A stretch of DNA of 32,885 nt from CAZVWQ01 sp964631275 (lineage in GTDB: Bacteria > Patescibacteriota > JACMRA01): the NCBI GenBank assembly GCA_964631275.1, contig CAZVWQ010000017.1, positions 1 to 32,885 on the forward strand. The letters run 5' to 3'. The number at the start of each line of letters is the position of its first letter. The stretch's first letter is position 1. The notes below the pieces were generated by a model. The model saw only the letters and a list, made by a program, of their open reading frames with translations. It had not been told where the DNA came from and did not search any database. This document shows positions 1-7,900 of the stretch, piece after piece. The position numbers were made by a program, and so were the translations under genes.

Positions 1-100
1 GGCATATACCTACTTTATTTCTTATTTCTTTTTATTTCGCAAGAGGTCTAATAATTATTTTGATTAAATAGAAAAAAGTAAATTTATACAAATTTTGTTT

Positions 101-150
101 TATACCCTTTAGGCTAATCGTTACGGTAATTACTCGTTAAGAACTTACTT
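101..150 (+). repeat. A-family intergenic repeat, partial copy A1
   Basis: Starts TATACCC and contains the family core CTAATCGTTACGGTAATTAC followed by TCGTTAAGAA. The same 30 bases occur unchanged in the copy at 11574-11683. Related copies on either strand are at 4740-4806, 20234-20320, 23637-23761 and 26773-26893. After about 150 the sequence passes into a B-family repeat rather than finishing the A module. Confidence 0.7.
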
Positions 151-164
151 TTAAATAAGGTATT

Positions 165-240
165 TATTTTTACTGCTAGTTAGTACCTATTTTATGAGGT
201 CAAAGTTTGTAAATCTAGGCTATAGGGCAAGATTATTGAA
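165..240 (+). repeat. B-family intergenic repeat, copy B1
   Basis: Resembles 13622-13708, 17156-17239 and 29640-29740 on this strand, and 18914-18972 on the other. Shared landmarks are a TTTTATGGG-like block, then CAAAGTTTTGTAAATTTG, then a GGATAAGACTATT-like end. This copy is diverged and fused to the A1 repeat. Confidence 0.55.
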
Positions 241-443
241 CTGTTTTGGAAGCTTTTATAAAAGAAAATTATTAATATAAGTTTCTATAGAACAAAAAAT
301 AATTTGAAAATTCCATAACTAAATTCTTTGAAAATATCTCACAGTAAAAAACTAAATTAGAGTCTTTAATAACTCTAAACTTTTTATCTCCTTAAGAAGG
401 AGTGTATATAGTCACCCATTACTCAAATTAGATAGTCTGCCAC

Positions 444-460
444 CCTGAACTTATTTCAGG
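444..460. repeat. Short palindrome (6-bp stem, 5-base loop)
   Basis: CCTGAA and TTCAGG flank CTTAT, giving a perfect hairpin that is GC-rich against a very AT-rich background. It has no T-run on the strand that would terminate khpA. It resembles short palindromes of the type CCTGAAC-TTTCAGG that I recall as recurrent intergenic repeats in various bacteria. Only one copy was noticed in this window. Confidence 0.45.
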
Positions 461-516
461 ATCATGAATAAAACAAGAATACAAATTGTAAGTGTTTAGT
501 TAGTATATAGAATTGC

Positions 517-623
517 TATACTCAAACTGTTAACTACTCAGTGAGTTTTTCTGACCCTGTTTTCCTTATTTGATCAAACTAAAACCTTTAGTTAAATCAT
601 AATTTAGTTAGTATTTGGGTATA
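517..623 (+). repeat. C-family TATA-bounded repeat, copy C1 (107 bp)
   Basis: Begins TATACTCAAA and ends TTTGGGTATA, a nearly perfect 10-base terminal inverted repeat. Internal blocks AACTGTTAACTACTCAGTG and AGTTAAATCATAATTTAGTT recur in the copies at 10785-10891 (also 107 bp) and 13326-13453. Conserved length and ends indicate a discrete element rather than general AT-richness. Confidence 0.75.
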
Positions 624-637
624 TTTCTAGCTAGAAC

Positions 638-1003
638 CTAATTAATTACAAAGTCTTTCAGATCATCATCCAGACTAGCAGAGGCTTTTTTGATTTCTTC
701 TTCTGTACGACTGTCTGAAGGCTTATTAGCGCTATATTTAAGCGTACCATCTGGCTCCACAAATTGAACTCTAATGTTTGTTTTGTTAGCTTTACCCACA
801 GCTCGCATAAAGGTTTTGATTGTATTAGCCATACTACCATTTTTACCAATTACAATGCCCATATCTTTAGGATTAACTTGGATTGAGATTAACACTCCTT
901 GGTCGTCAATCTCTCTATTTATTTGGATATCTTCAGGAATGGTTACTAAGTTTTCTAAAATAGTTTTTAGCACCAATAAATCTTTTGTATCTTTATCTGA
1001 CAT
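638..1003 (-). CDS. khpA: KH-domain RNA-binding protein (KhpA-like)
   Basis: A 121-residue single KH-domain protein. The GXXG nucleotide-binding loop is visible as IGKNG at about residues 53-57, within GIVIGKNGSMANTIKTFM, which matches the KhpA family of small RNA chaperones. The family is usually about 75-80 residues; this one has an N-terminal addition and a charged C-terminal tail of roughly 30 residues. It is the last gene of the minus-strand ribosomal operon, 11 bases after rpsP. The rpsP-khpA pairing is a classical neighbourhood and supports the call. No Shine-Dalgarno sequence precedes the ATG. Confidence 0.87.
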   Translation of the reverse strand: MSDKDTKDLLVLKTILENLVTIPEDIQINREIDDQGVLISIQVNPKDMGIVIGKNGSMANTIKTFMRAVGKANKTNIRVQFVEPDGTLKYSANKPSDSRTEEEIKKASASLDDDLKDFVIN

Positions 1004-1014
1004 AGAGTTTATTA

Positions 1015-1266
1015 TTAAAGTTTAATTAAAGAATTTTTTACAAAAAGTGCATGCACGGTAGGTGTCATATCTGTGTTGATAGATAAGTAGTACTTAACCC
1101 TTTCCTCATTAACTTTAAACTCTTTAGTTGCTGGATTGTAATATCCTAAAAATTCAAGAGCAGACTGACGATTTGGAGATCTATAAGTAGGCATAACTCC
1201 TATCCTAAAGAAAGGAGCATGTTTTTTACCAAATCTAGAAAGTTTAATTTTTAATTTTTTCTTCAT
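1015..1266 (-). CDS. rpsP: 30S ribosomal protein S16 (bS16)
   Basis: 83 residues, the normal length for bS16. The N-terminus (KLSRFGKKHAPFFRIGVMP) and the later block LEFLGYYNPATKEFKVN are diagnostic of the family. It is a structural component of the 30S body. Its ATG lies 10 bases after the rpsD stop, so it is probably co-transcribed with the infA-rpsD cluster. In most bacteria rpsP sits with rimM-trmD; here it follows rpsD directly, in the place where rpoA is usual. Confidence 0.95.
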   Translation of the reverse strand: MKKKLKIKLSRFGKKHAPFFRIGVMPTYRSPNRQSALEFLGYYNPATKEFKVNEERVKYYLSINTDMTPTVHALFVKNSLIKL

Positions 1267-1276
1267 AAATATTTTA

Positions 1277-1912
1277 TTAAGCTACTTTATTTGAATATAA
1301 CTCGACTATAGAAGGGATGTTAAATTCACTAATTGGAAGGTCATCTTTTAGAGGGTCACTAATAATTTTAATTTCGTAATCTCCTGATTTTTGAAGCCAA
1401 GTTGGAGATTCTTGAGGAACTTCTAATTTAAATTTTTCCCAGAAAGGTTTTTTTACTTTATTATTTTTTACTTTAATTACATCTCCAGTTTTGACTTGAT
1501 AAGATGGAGTTTGTACTTTACCTCCATTAATCGAAAAATGGCCATGGTTAACAAGTTGTCTAGCCTGGGCTCTAGAATTAGCTAAACCTCCTTTATAAAT
1601 AACATTATCAATTCTTTTCTCAAGCATGGATAAGGCATTCTCTCCAGTATCACCTTTTTTCTTAAAAGCTTTTTTAAATAGGTTAGACAATTGTTTTTCT
1701 AAAACACCATAAGTGTATTTTAGGGCTTGTTTTTCTAGTAATTGTTTACCATACTCAGATAAAGTTCCTGGTCTGCGACTTTTACTTTTAGTTGGTTTAA
1801 AGGGTCTTTTGTTATATTCATCTTTTGCTGAATAGCTACGCACACCTTTTAGAAAAAGATTTCTATTAACTCTTCGTGATAATTTTGCTCTGCCGCCTGT
1901 ATATCTAGCCAT
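1277..1912 (-). CDS. rpsD: 30S ribosomal protein S4 (uS4)
   Basis: 211 residues, full length. It starts MARYTGGRAKLSRR, has the globular S4 N-terminal region, then the S4 RNA-binding domain from about residue 94 (LEKRIDNVIYKGGLANSRAQ), and ends in the typical IVELYSNKVA. There are no cysteines in the N-terminal part, so this is the zinc-free form. uS4 is a primary 16S rRNA-binding assembly protein and in many bacteria a translational repressor of this operon; no such leader is evident here. It starts 12 bases after rpsK. Confidence 0.96.
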   Translation of the reverse strand: MARYTGGRAKLSRRVNRNLFLKGVRSYSAKDEYNKRPFKPTKSKSRRPGTLSEYGKQLLEKQALKYTYGVLEKQLSNLFKKAFKKKGDTGENALSMLEKRIDNVIYKGGLANSRAQARQLVNHGHFSINGGKVQTPSYQVKTGDVIKVKNNKVKKPFWEKFKLEVPQESPTWLQKSGDYEIKIISDPLKDDLPISEFNIPSIVELYSNKVA

Positions 1913-1924
1913 AATTTATTTAGT

Positions 1925-2311
1925 TTATACTCTTCTTTTTTTCCTTGGCCTAACACCACCAAAGGGAAATCCAGTAGTATCAGTAATTGAATTAATCTGA
2001 ATGTCAAATCCTTGGATACTTCTAATAAAAGAATCTCTACCCATCCCAGAACCTTTAACAAAAACATCTGCAGATTTTGCTTCGACCGCTTTTACTTTAT
2101 CTAAAACATCTTCTGTAACTCTTTGGGCAGCAAAAGGAGTTGATTTTCTAGCCCCTTTGAAGCCAACTTTACCACTACTAGACCAAGCAATAACTTTACC
2201 TTCCTGATCTGTCAAAGTAACGATAGTATTATTTAGTTTAGCTGCCAAATAGATCCTGACAGAAGAAATTTTTTTCTTTAATTTATTTTTCTTGGTTGTT
2301 GTTTTGGCCAT
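1925..2311 (-). CDS. rpsK: 30S ribosomal protein S11 (uS11), altered C-terminal loop
   Basis: 128 residues, normal length. The family blocks are present, including TPFAAQRVTEDVLDKVKA and GSGMGRDSFIRSIQGF, followed by DTTGFPFGGVRPRKKRRV. The near-universal C-terminal segment PHNGCRP reads PFGGVRP here, so the His, Asn and Cys are all replaced. The replaced Asn is the residue that forms isoaspartate in bacterial uS11. The start is the ATG with a basic lysine-rich N-terminal tail. It lies between rpsM and rpsD in standard order, 8 bases after rpsM. Confidence 0.95.
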   Translation of the reverse strand: MAKTTTKKNKLKKKISSVRIYLAAKLNNTIVTLTDQEGKVIAWSSSGKVGFKGARKSTPFAAQRVTEDVLDKVKAVEAKSADVFVKGSGMGRDSFIRSIQGFDIQINSITDTTGFPFGGVRPRKKRRV

Positions 2312-2319
2312 GTGTTTAG

Positions 2320-2712
2320 TTATATTCTTTTGGTTTTTCTTCTAGTTTTCATATTTTTACGTGTTCTTTGGCCTCTAACAGCCATTCCAGTTTTGTGTCT
2401 GATACCTCTCCAAGTGTTTAAATCCATTAAACGATTAACATTAGTTTGAACCTGTCTTCTTAGATTATCTTCAACTAGGTAATCTCTATCAATAATATTA
2501 CGAATAACAACCAAAACTTCCTCGCTAAGATCACCTAATTTAGCTTGTTTAAAGGTTGCTAGGTCTTTATAATTCTTCAAATTAGCATTTGCCTCTTCAT
2601 AGACTTTAGCTAAGAGTCCATTAACATTAGACTTACCAATTCCTTTGATTGGCGATAAAGCAAAAGGCATTTTCTTTTTTTCATCTAAGTTTCTACTAGC
2701 AATACGAATCAT
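2320..2712 (-). CDS. rpsM: 30S ribosomal protein S13 (uS13)
   Basis: 130 residues. It has the helix-hairpin region (ALSPIKGIGKSNVNGLL, about residues 18-34) and the conserved C-terminal RNA-binding segment with TWRGIRHKTGMAVRGQRTR, then a basic tail. uS13 sits in the 30S head and contacts the 50S subunit and P-site tRNA. The N-terminus is slightly extended compared with the usual MARIAG start. Its ATG is 6 bases after the small basic gene that holds the rpmJ position. Confidence 0.95.
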   Translation of the reverse strand: MIRIASRNLDEKKKMPFALSPIKGIGKSNVNGLLAKVYEEANANLKNYKDLATFKQAKLGDLSEEVLVVIRNIIDRDYLVEDNLRRQVQTNVNRLMDLNTWRGIRHKTGMAVRGQRTRKNMKTRRKTKRI

Positions 2713-2718
2713 AAGTAA

Positions 2719-2901
2719 TTAATATTTTCTTTTCTTTTTATAAAGAGCTAACCTTTTTTTTGGTATTGGAGTACTTTTTTTGTATCTTCCAGCCTTAGCT
2801 TCCGTTTCTTTTCCAGCTATACCTCTACGCCCACGTCTACGCCAACGGTACTCTCCTTTACCACCAACACTTCTAAATTTTAGGGATGCTGAATATTTCA
2901 T
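2719..2901 (-). CDS. Small basic protein at the L36 position (divergent L36-like?)
   Basis: 60 residues and extremely basic (Lys and Arg dominate), lying exactly between infA and rpsM, where rpmJ (bL36) is found in most bacteria. The start MKYSASLKF can be matched to the L36 start MKVRASVKK, and RWRRRGRRGI to the L36 RRKGRVRVI block. The four zinc-ligand Cys/His residues of classical L36 are all absent, and there is an extra C-terminal tail of about 25 residues. An alternative is an unrelated small ribosomal protein: the GKGEYRWRRRG stretch also faintly recalls bTHX. The tight operon spacing (2 bases after infA, 6 before rpsM) argues that it is a real gene. Confidence 0.6.
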   Translation of the reverse strand: MKYSASLKFRSVGGKGEYRWRRRGRRGIAGKETEAKAGRYKKSTPIPKKRLALYKKKRKY

Positions 2902-2903
2902 AA

Positions 2904-3254
2904 TTAATGTCTTTCTATTATCGTGCCTTTAAGAATTTTATTTATTTCGTCATGATACATATCTTCAGGGTTTACCTCAACGACTACATTGTCACCTTTG
3001 ATTATCAGGACTTTTCTTTTGATTAGTTTGGTTTTTAGATGGCAAATTATCTGAATAAATCGCTCTTCTTCAGAAATTTCTGCTTGGTCTTTTTTACCTT
3101 CAATAGGAACTTTTACTTTGAATGTAGTCCCAGGTAATGTCTCTACCACCAAACCATTTTCAAAATAAATATGGTCTTCTTTTCTTGGTTCTGACCTCCT
3201 CTTTCTTCTTAATAGAGGTTTACTGCTTTTATGAGTATCTTTTTTTTTGACCAC
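2904..3254 (-). CDS. infA: Translation initiation factor IF-1, N-terminally extended
   Basis: 116 residues against the usual 72. The OB-fold signature is clear: FENGLVVETLPGTTFKVKV near residues 31-49, and IIKGDNVVVEVNPEDM near the C-terminus, ending in KGTIIE. Two features are odd. There is a lysine/arginine-rich N-terminal extension of about 28 residues, and an insertion in the middle of the OB fold (about residues 50-75) where IF-1 normally reads HISGKMR. The start is GTG; no internal ATG precedes the domain. It is the first gene of the operon, with a possible promoter just upstream. Confidence 0.88.
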   Translation of the reverse strand: MVKKKDTHKSSKPLLRRKRRSEPRKEDHIYFENGLVVETLPGTTFKVKVPIEGKKDQAEISEEERFIQIICHLKTKLIKRKVLIIKGDNVVVEVNPEDMYHDEINKILKGTIIERH

Positions 3255-3288
3255 TTAAAAAATCCAAATTATTCAGAAAATAAACTTT

Positions 3289-3320
3289 AATATAAAAATT
3301 AAAGGATTAGTTCTTGTCAA
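3289..3320 (-). promoter_or_regulatory. Candidate promoter for the infA-khpA operon
   Basis: On the minus strand a perfect -35 TTGACA (3315-3320) is followed by a -10-like TATATT (3289-3294). The spacer is 20 bases, longer than the preferred 17, so the -10 assignment is uncertain. It lies about 35 bases upstream of the infA GTG codon, a sensible place for the operon promoter. Confidence 0.4.
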
Positions 3321-3840
3321 GAAGTAAAAGATAGTTTTTCAGATTATAAGCTGTTTTAAATTAATATTCAAGTAAAATCAGAAAAAATCCTAATTAAAGC
3401 TTTATTCGATAAAAATAAGTTCTTGGTAAGAATTCTTACTCTAAATTAAGATAATAATAAGGTTTATGATTTTTTGATTATATCAGGTTAGCTAAATTTA
3501 CTTTTTTATAGTTATAAATAGTTTTAAAATAAAACTAAAAGCTTTTAAAGCTCTACTTAAAAAGTATTCTTAGTCTATTAGTTATTTGTAAACTTTTATA
3601 CTATTTATATTTTTAATCATAGAACACCTCTAAAACTTTATCATTAAAAGGTTTTAACAAATTTCGAGTTACTCCAAATTAAAGATTTGATCTTGTTGAT
3701 ATTTAGGACAAAAATACTAGAAAAAAATCTTGTATCTCAAAGAGTGGTTTATTTTAAGAGTAAAACTAGCTTACTAGAAAACCTAAATAGGACTCGAAAA
3801 TGTACACATTTTGATTTTTAGTAGTCTTTTTACACCTTGC

Positions 3841-3955
3841 AGAATAAACTATTTTTTGCTTGTTTTATGAACAAAAACTTAAAAAATATTACTTTTATTT
3901 ATTTTAATTATAATAAAAAACTTTTTTAAGGAAGTTGAGGCAAGACTAATATTTT
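3841..3955 (+). repeat. H-family intergenic repeat, copy H1
   Basis: Loosely similar to 20341-20446 and 22521-22620. Each has a block with AAAAAGTACT or a variant, a run ending in ACTTTTATT, and a terminus resembling GAGGCAAGACTAATATT. The family is more diverged than A, C or G and its outer ends are not sharply defined. Confidence 0.4.
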
Positions 3956-3998
3956 CAAAAACATAATAACTTTTGTAATAATTTATTTTAAAAAATCA

Positions 3999-4586
3999 AT
4001 GAAGCAAAAAAACATCAGAAATTTTTCTATTATTGCCCATATAGATCATGGTAAAAGCACTCTTTCAGATAGGTTAATGGAGATAACTGGAGCCATAACT
4101 CAGAGAGAAATTCAGGAACAAACTTTAGATAAAATGGATCTTGAAAGAGAGAGAGGAATTACCATCAAATTACAACCAGTACGTATGACTTATATTTATA
4201 AAGGAACAGAAGAAAAATATAAAAATCAAGAATTTATTCTTAACTTGATTGATACACCTGGTCATGTAGATTTTGCTTATGAAGTGTCCAGATCTCTAGC
4301 TGCTTGCGAGGGAGCAATACTAGTAGTGGATGCCAGCCAGGGTATCCAAGCTCAGACATTAGCTAATTTATACATGGCTATGGAGCTTGATTTAGAAATT
4401 ATTCCAGTACTTAACAAGATAGATTTGCCTAATGCTGATATCGAAGCTAGAAGCCAAGAAATCCAAAAAATTCTAGGTTATCAAAACGAAGATATCCTCA
4501 AAGTAAGTGCTAAAACTGGAGAAAATGTAGAAAAAATTATAGAAAAAATTATAGAAAAAATTCCAGAACCAAAATATCTTGAATAA
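3999..4586 (+). CDS. lepA: LepA/EF4 GTPase domain only (C-terminally truncated)
   Basis: 195 residues that match the N-terminal G domain of elongation factor 4 (LepA), normally about 600 residues. All GTPase motifs are intact: G1 AHIDHGKST, G2 RGITIK, G3 DTPGH, G4 NKID and G5 SAK. The reading frame stops at KIPEPKYLE, which is where the G domain ends and domain II begins in the family. None of domains II-V or the LepA C-terminal domain can be found in any frame of the following 400 bases, which are repeat modules. The intact motifs suggest either a recent truncation or a functional stand-alone GTPase. A 12-base tandem repeat lies just before the stop. Confidence 0.85.
   Translation: MKQKNIRNFSIIAHIDHGKSTLSDRLMEITGAITQREIQEQTLDKMDLERERGITIKLQPVRMTYIYKGTEEKYKNQEFILNLIDTPGHVDFAYEVSRSLAACEGAILVVDASQGIQAQTLANLYMAMELDLEIIPVLNKIDLPNADIEARSQEIQKILGYQNEDILKVSAKTGENVEKIIEKIIEKIPEPKYLE
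4530..4565 (+). repeat. lepA: Three tandem 12-base units at the lepA fragment end
   Basis: GAAAAAATTATA occurs twice in a row, followed by a third copy with a changed end (GAAAAAATTCCA). It encodes the repeated residues EKII near the C-terminus of the truncated LepA. The period of 12 keeps the frame. It marks replication slippage close to the truncation point. Confidence 0.8.
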
Positions 4587-4616
4587 AATTTATGTCTGAG
4601 TTTATAAAAGCTATTT

Positions 4617-4743
4617 TATAGTTCACATAAACCAAATTTCAATTTTTTTAAAGTTTAAATTTTCATTTTAGTTTTATTTAATTAGTATCAAAAAGTATTT
4701 CTAAAAATTAAAAAAGTCCTAATTTGAATTGATTTAGGGTATA
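4617..4743 (-). repeat. G-family TATA-bounded repeat, copy G4 (127 bp)
   Basis: Bounded by TATA on both sides. On the minus strand it starts TATACCCTAAATCAATTC and carries the family blocks AATTAGGACTTTTTTAATTT and AAATACTTTTTGATACT, ending near TTGGTTTATGTG. Sister copies are 13450-13574, 22331-22451, 24070-24194, 20136-20237 and 23533-23640. Its right TATA (4740-4743) is also the left end of the next repeat. It starts about 30 bases after the truncated lepA stop codon. Confidence 0.7.
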
Positions 4744-4806
4744 GATCCTTTATTTAAGATAAATTCTTAACAGATAATTACCGTAACGATTAGCCCAAAG
4801 GGTATA
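4740..4806 (-). repeat. A-family repeat, half copy A3
   Basis: Carries the inner part and the GGGTATA end of the A module (minus strand), including the TTACCGTAACGATTAGCC core. The other half is missing: the sequence joins repeat G4 directly through TATA at 4740-4743. At its other end, TATA (4803-4806) is shared with the following D fragment. Confidence 0.7.
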
Positions 4807-4845
4807 AGATTTAAAAATGTAAATTTTGAAAGTGAACTGAGTATA
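4803..4845 (+). repeat. D-family repeat, terminal fragment D4
   Basis: Matches the last 40 bases of the D module (AAAAATGTAAATTTTGAAAG, ending CTGAGTATA), as in 10628-10741 and 18696-18810. It begins at the TATA that closes repeat A3, giving a G-A-D chain from 4617 to 4845. Confidence 0.65.
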
Positions 4846-4877
4846 GATAAAATCAACTCATTTTAGAATAAGACTAA

Positions 4878-4987
4878 TATAGCAATTCCACATTCAACTT
4901 AAATAATTTATTAGATATTAAGCTTGTTTTAAAGTAAATTTAGGATACTCAAAATGTCTAACTAGTATACGGATTAGCTATATAAGT
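4878..4987 (+). repeat. E-family intergenic repeat, copy E1
   Basis: Bases 4893-4987 match 13705-13803 over almost the whole length (shared TTATTAGATATTAAG, ATGTCTAACT or ATATCTAACT, and TTAGCTATATAA). The first 24 bases (4878-4901) are exactly repeated at 10471-10494, just after murA. It runs right up to the 3' end of the large surface-protein gene. Confidence 0.65.
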
Positions 4988-7900
4988 TTAGTTTTGTAAC
5001 CTTTCGCCCAAGATCTCTTTGTAGTGAATAATTCTGTCTCCTTCAGTATTAGAATAGCTAACTTCAACTAGGTATTTTTTGAGTGGATTGAGCCCATTTT
5101 GACTTATGGTAATTGTATTACTCAATTCGTCTCCCGAAAATTTATATTGATTTTGACCATCATAGATAATAGCTTCGATAACACTAGTAGTTGGAGCAAT
5201 AACCTGTATCTGATTACAGCTATCATCTTCATCTATGCACCATTCGATGTATTGTTCGGTGGTTCCCATCGTGTAATCAAATCTTCCAGCTTCAAACCCG
5301 TTATTATCAAATACTAAAGTATTTTTACCTATATCTCCTTCGGCTTGAACATAGCAGTCATTACCTTGCCAATGAGTTATAGCTTCTCTGAAGACTTTAG
5401 AGTTACTTATGATTAAAGCTTTACAGCTCCATCCAAAAAAACTAAAAATCTGAGGTTTGTTCTTGGTTACATAATCACTTCCTTGAGTTATTCTAAATTC
5501 TTCACTGGAATTAGCAATGTCATAATTATCAAGATAAATTCTAATATTGTTAGTCCTGCTAATCGCTGAAATACTAGCTGATACATCCAAATCCAAATCT
5601 AAAAAAGTTTTTCCAAGTTGTTCTTGAATATCTTTAGATTCTAATTTTTGAGCTAAAATCTTTAGACTGGCATAACCTTCTTTGATATTATTATTTTCTA
5701 TTTTATTATTGTATTCCCATCTAACTTCTCCAGTAGAAGCAGGTAAGCCGTGCCGATCAATTAATGGTGTAGTTAATAGCGATATTTCTAATTCATTTTG
5801 AGAATTAAACCTAACTTGAGGGAAGATTTTGAAAAAATTAGCAGGTTCGCCAGGTTTAAGATTAATAACATTAGTAAAAATTTTATCGCCAACAATAAAC
5901 TTAAGTAATACCCTAGGCACATCTCTAAAACTTTCTACGGCCCAATCTAACTGACATTTTTTGTCTTCAAAAGAATAAGGAATACTTTCTTCTAAAAATT
6001 GTTCTTTGTTTTTGATAAATTTTACCTGACAAAATTCTAGTTCATTATTGTCTAGTTCTGAGATGCCAACGGTTAAACTTTTCTCTGGATCTAAAGTTTC
6101 TGGGATATTAGGCAGAATTATTTTTTGCCCTTCAAATTCTACAGTGGTTTCAATATCTCTACTAATTAACTCTTGATCCCCTGATTTTAACCTGATTTTG
6201 ATTGAGTCATTATCTAAAGTTGTAGCCGGGATAGCTATTTTCAGGTAACCTTCTTGTATATTGAGATCATTAAATTGGTTAATTAAATTATCATCTTGGT
6301 CATAAAAGTTCAAATTCAAATTAAAACTATCTGTTAAATTACCAAAAGAATCAGTAACTGGACCAATAATAAGATTATTAGCATATTTTTTTCTTATTGG
6401 CTCTATTTCAAAATTAATTTCTCCATAGTTATCAGGGTCACCAGAAGTTAGCTGAAAAATTCTACTTTGGCTAATTGCGTTAGAATTATTAATTCCAGCA
6501 AAAGTTACTAAAATTGGGCCAGCTTTATTTATCTTGCCTTTGTTCAGTATTACTTCGCACTTACCTTGATCTATCAACCCATTCAAACTAATAGGATTAA
6601 GGCTATCACCGATAGAATAAATTTCTGCTGTGCATTCTCCTTGAGCTATCTGATTGCCGTCTCTATCTGTGATTCCATTAATATAGAATTTTGAATCTCT
6701 ATCAACTCTTAGTTGAGAATAATCTTCTACTAAAATTCCGCTCTGAGAAAAACCAACTTTAGTATCAGAATAAACTAAATTAATAAAATCACTGACTCTC
6801 CCACTTTCTAATCTTACCCAAAGTAAATATTGGCCACTACTTGTAAAATAATTACCTGGAATTTCAGTTTTAAATTGACCATCTTTAACAGTTAAAGTTT
6901 CACCTCCTAAAGTACTAATTTCTTCAATTTGGCCAGTATTATGATTATAAATATTAACACTCAAAGTAGATTCAGATATTACTCCACCATCTTCGCCAAT
7001 AATTTCATCAACCAAAATATTTAGAGGTTGGTCTTTTTGAGGAGTGACAGTTTGATTTTGAATTTGCAAAAGTGACTCAGCCTTTGGTATAAAAGAAATC
7101 TGAGTTTGAATATCAGAGTTAGCTAACTTAATTCTATATATTCCTTGCTGATTACCTAACTGATTAATATCTAAAATAGTTCTACAACTTCTGTTAGAAT
7201 CGACGTTAGATTTAATTTCTGTTATTTTAGTATTTTCTTTGTAAATCTCAAAAATACAATTTTTACCGTTTATACTTTCATTTTTACTTATTACACGATC
7301 AACTATAATTGGGGCTTTACCGTTAACTGAAAGCGAACTAAATGGAGTGACCATATTAGCTTGAGTACTAGGAATCAAATTAGAAGAGGTGTTGGTTGTA
7401 CCTATTTCAAACCATTGTATTTTGCTAAAAATATTTCCTTTATTAGAGATAAACAGAGCACTATATTTTCCAGGAGGCAGTTCTGATATTGTTATTTCAC
7501 AAACGGGAGTATTTTCAAAGATACAATCAAAAGTATTAGCTATTTTGCCGTTTTCTCGATTAGAAATATATATTTTACCTTCTTTAACCTTATCTTTTGT
7601 TTCGTTTATTTGAGCTTCCTCCTGATCTTCTTTAGGTTCTGAGGTTTCTTCGGAATTTGTATTTTCTTCAGGTTCTGTATTTTCTTGGTTATCTTCGCCT
7701 TCTTCTTTATTTATTTGTGTTTCTTTAGGCTCCATTTCTAAAATCTCTACAAAACTGCTTAAATCTAATTTTACTCTAACCTCTTCGCCTGGGTCATAAG
7801 TTTCTTTGTCCAAAACTAAAGGTAAGTTTTCTTGTGAAGTTTTAGTGCTTGAGATTAACTGAGTATAGATACGATTAGTATCTGTTCTTTGTTGCCCTTG

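Larger units (their letters stand above)
1..637. other. Intergenic region with repeat modules, no gene seen
   Basis: No convincing coding region. It holds a partial A repeat (101-150) running into a partial B repeat (165-240), a short hairpin (444-460), and a complete C repeat (517-623). The stretches 1-100 and 243-440 are AT-rich with no feature I can name. It lies downstream of khpA, so the end of the ribosomal operon transcript should fall here, but I see no stem followed by a T-run that would be a clear terminator. Confidence 0.6.
3255..3998. other. Long AT-rich divergent intergenic region
   Basis: Lies between the divergently transcribed infA operon and lepA fragment. Apart from the infA promoter candidate and an H-type repeat near 3841-3955, I see no gene, tRNA or strong hairpin. 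It is AT-rich with stops in all frames. Confidence 0.55.
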
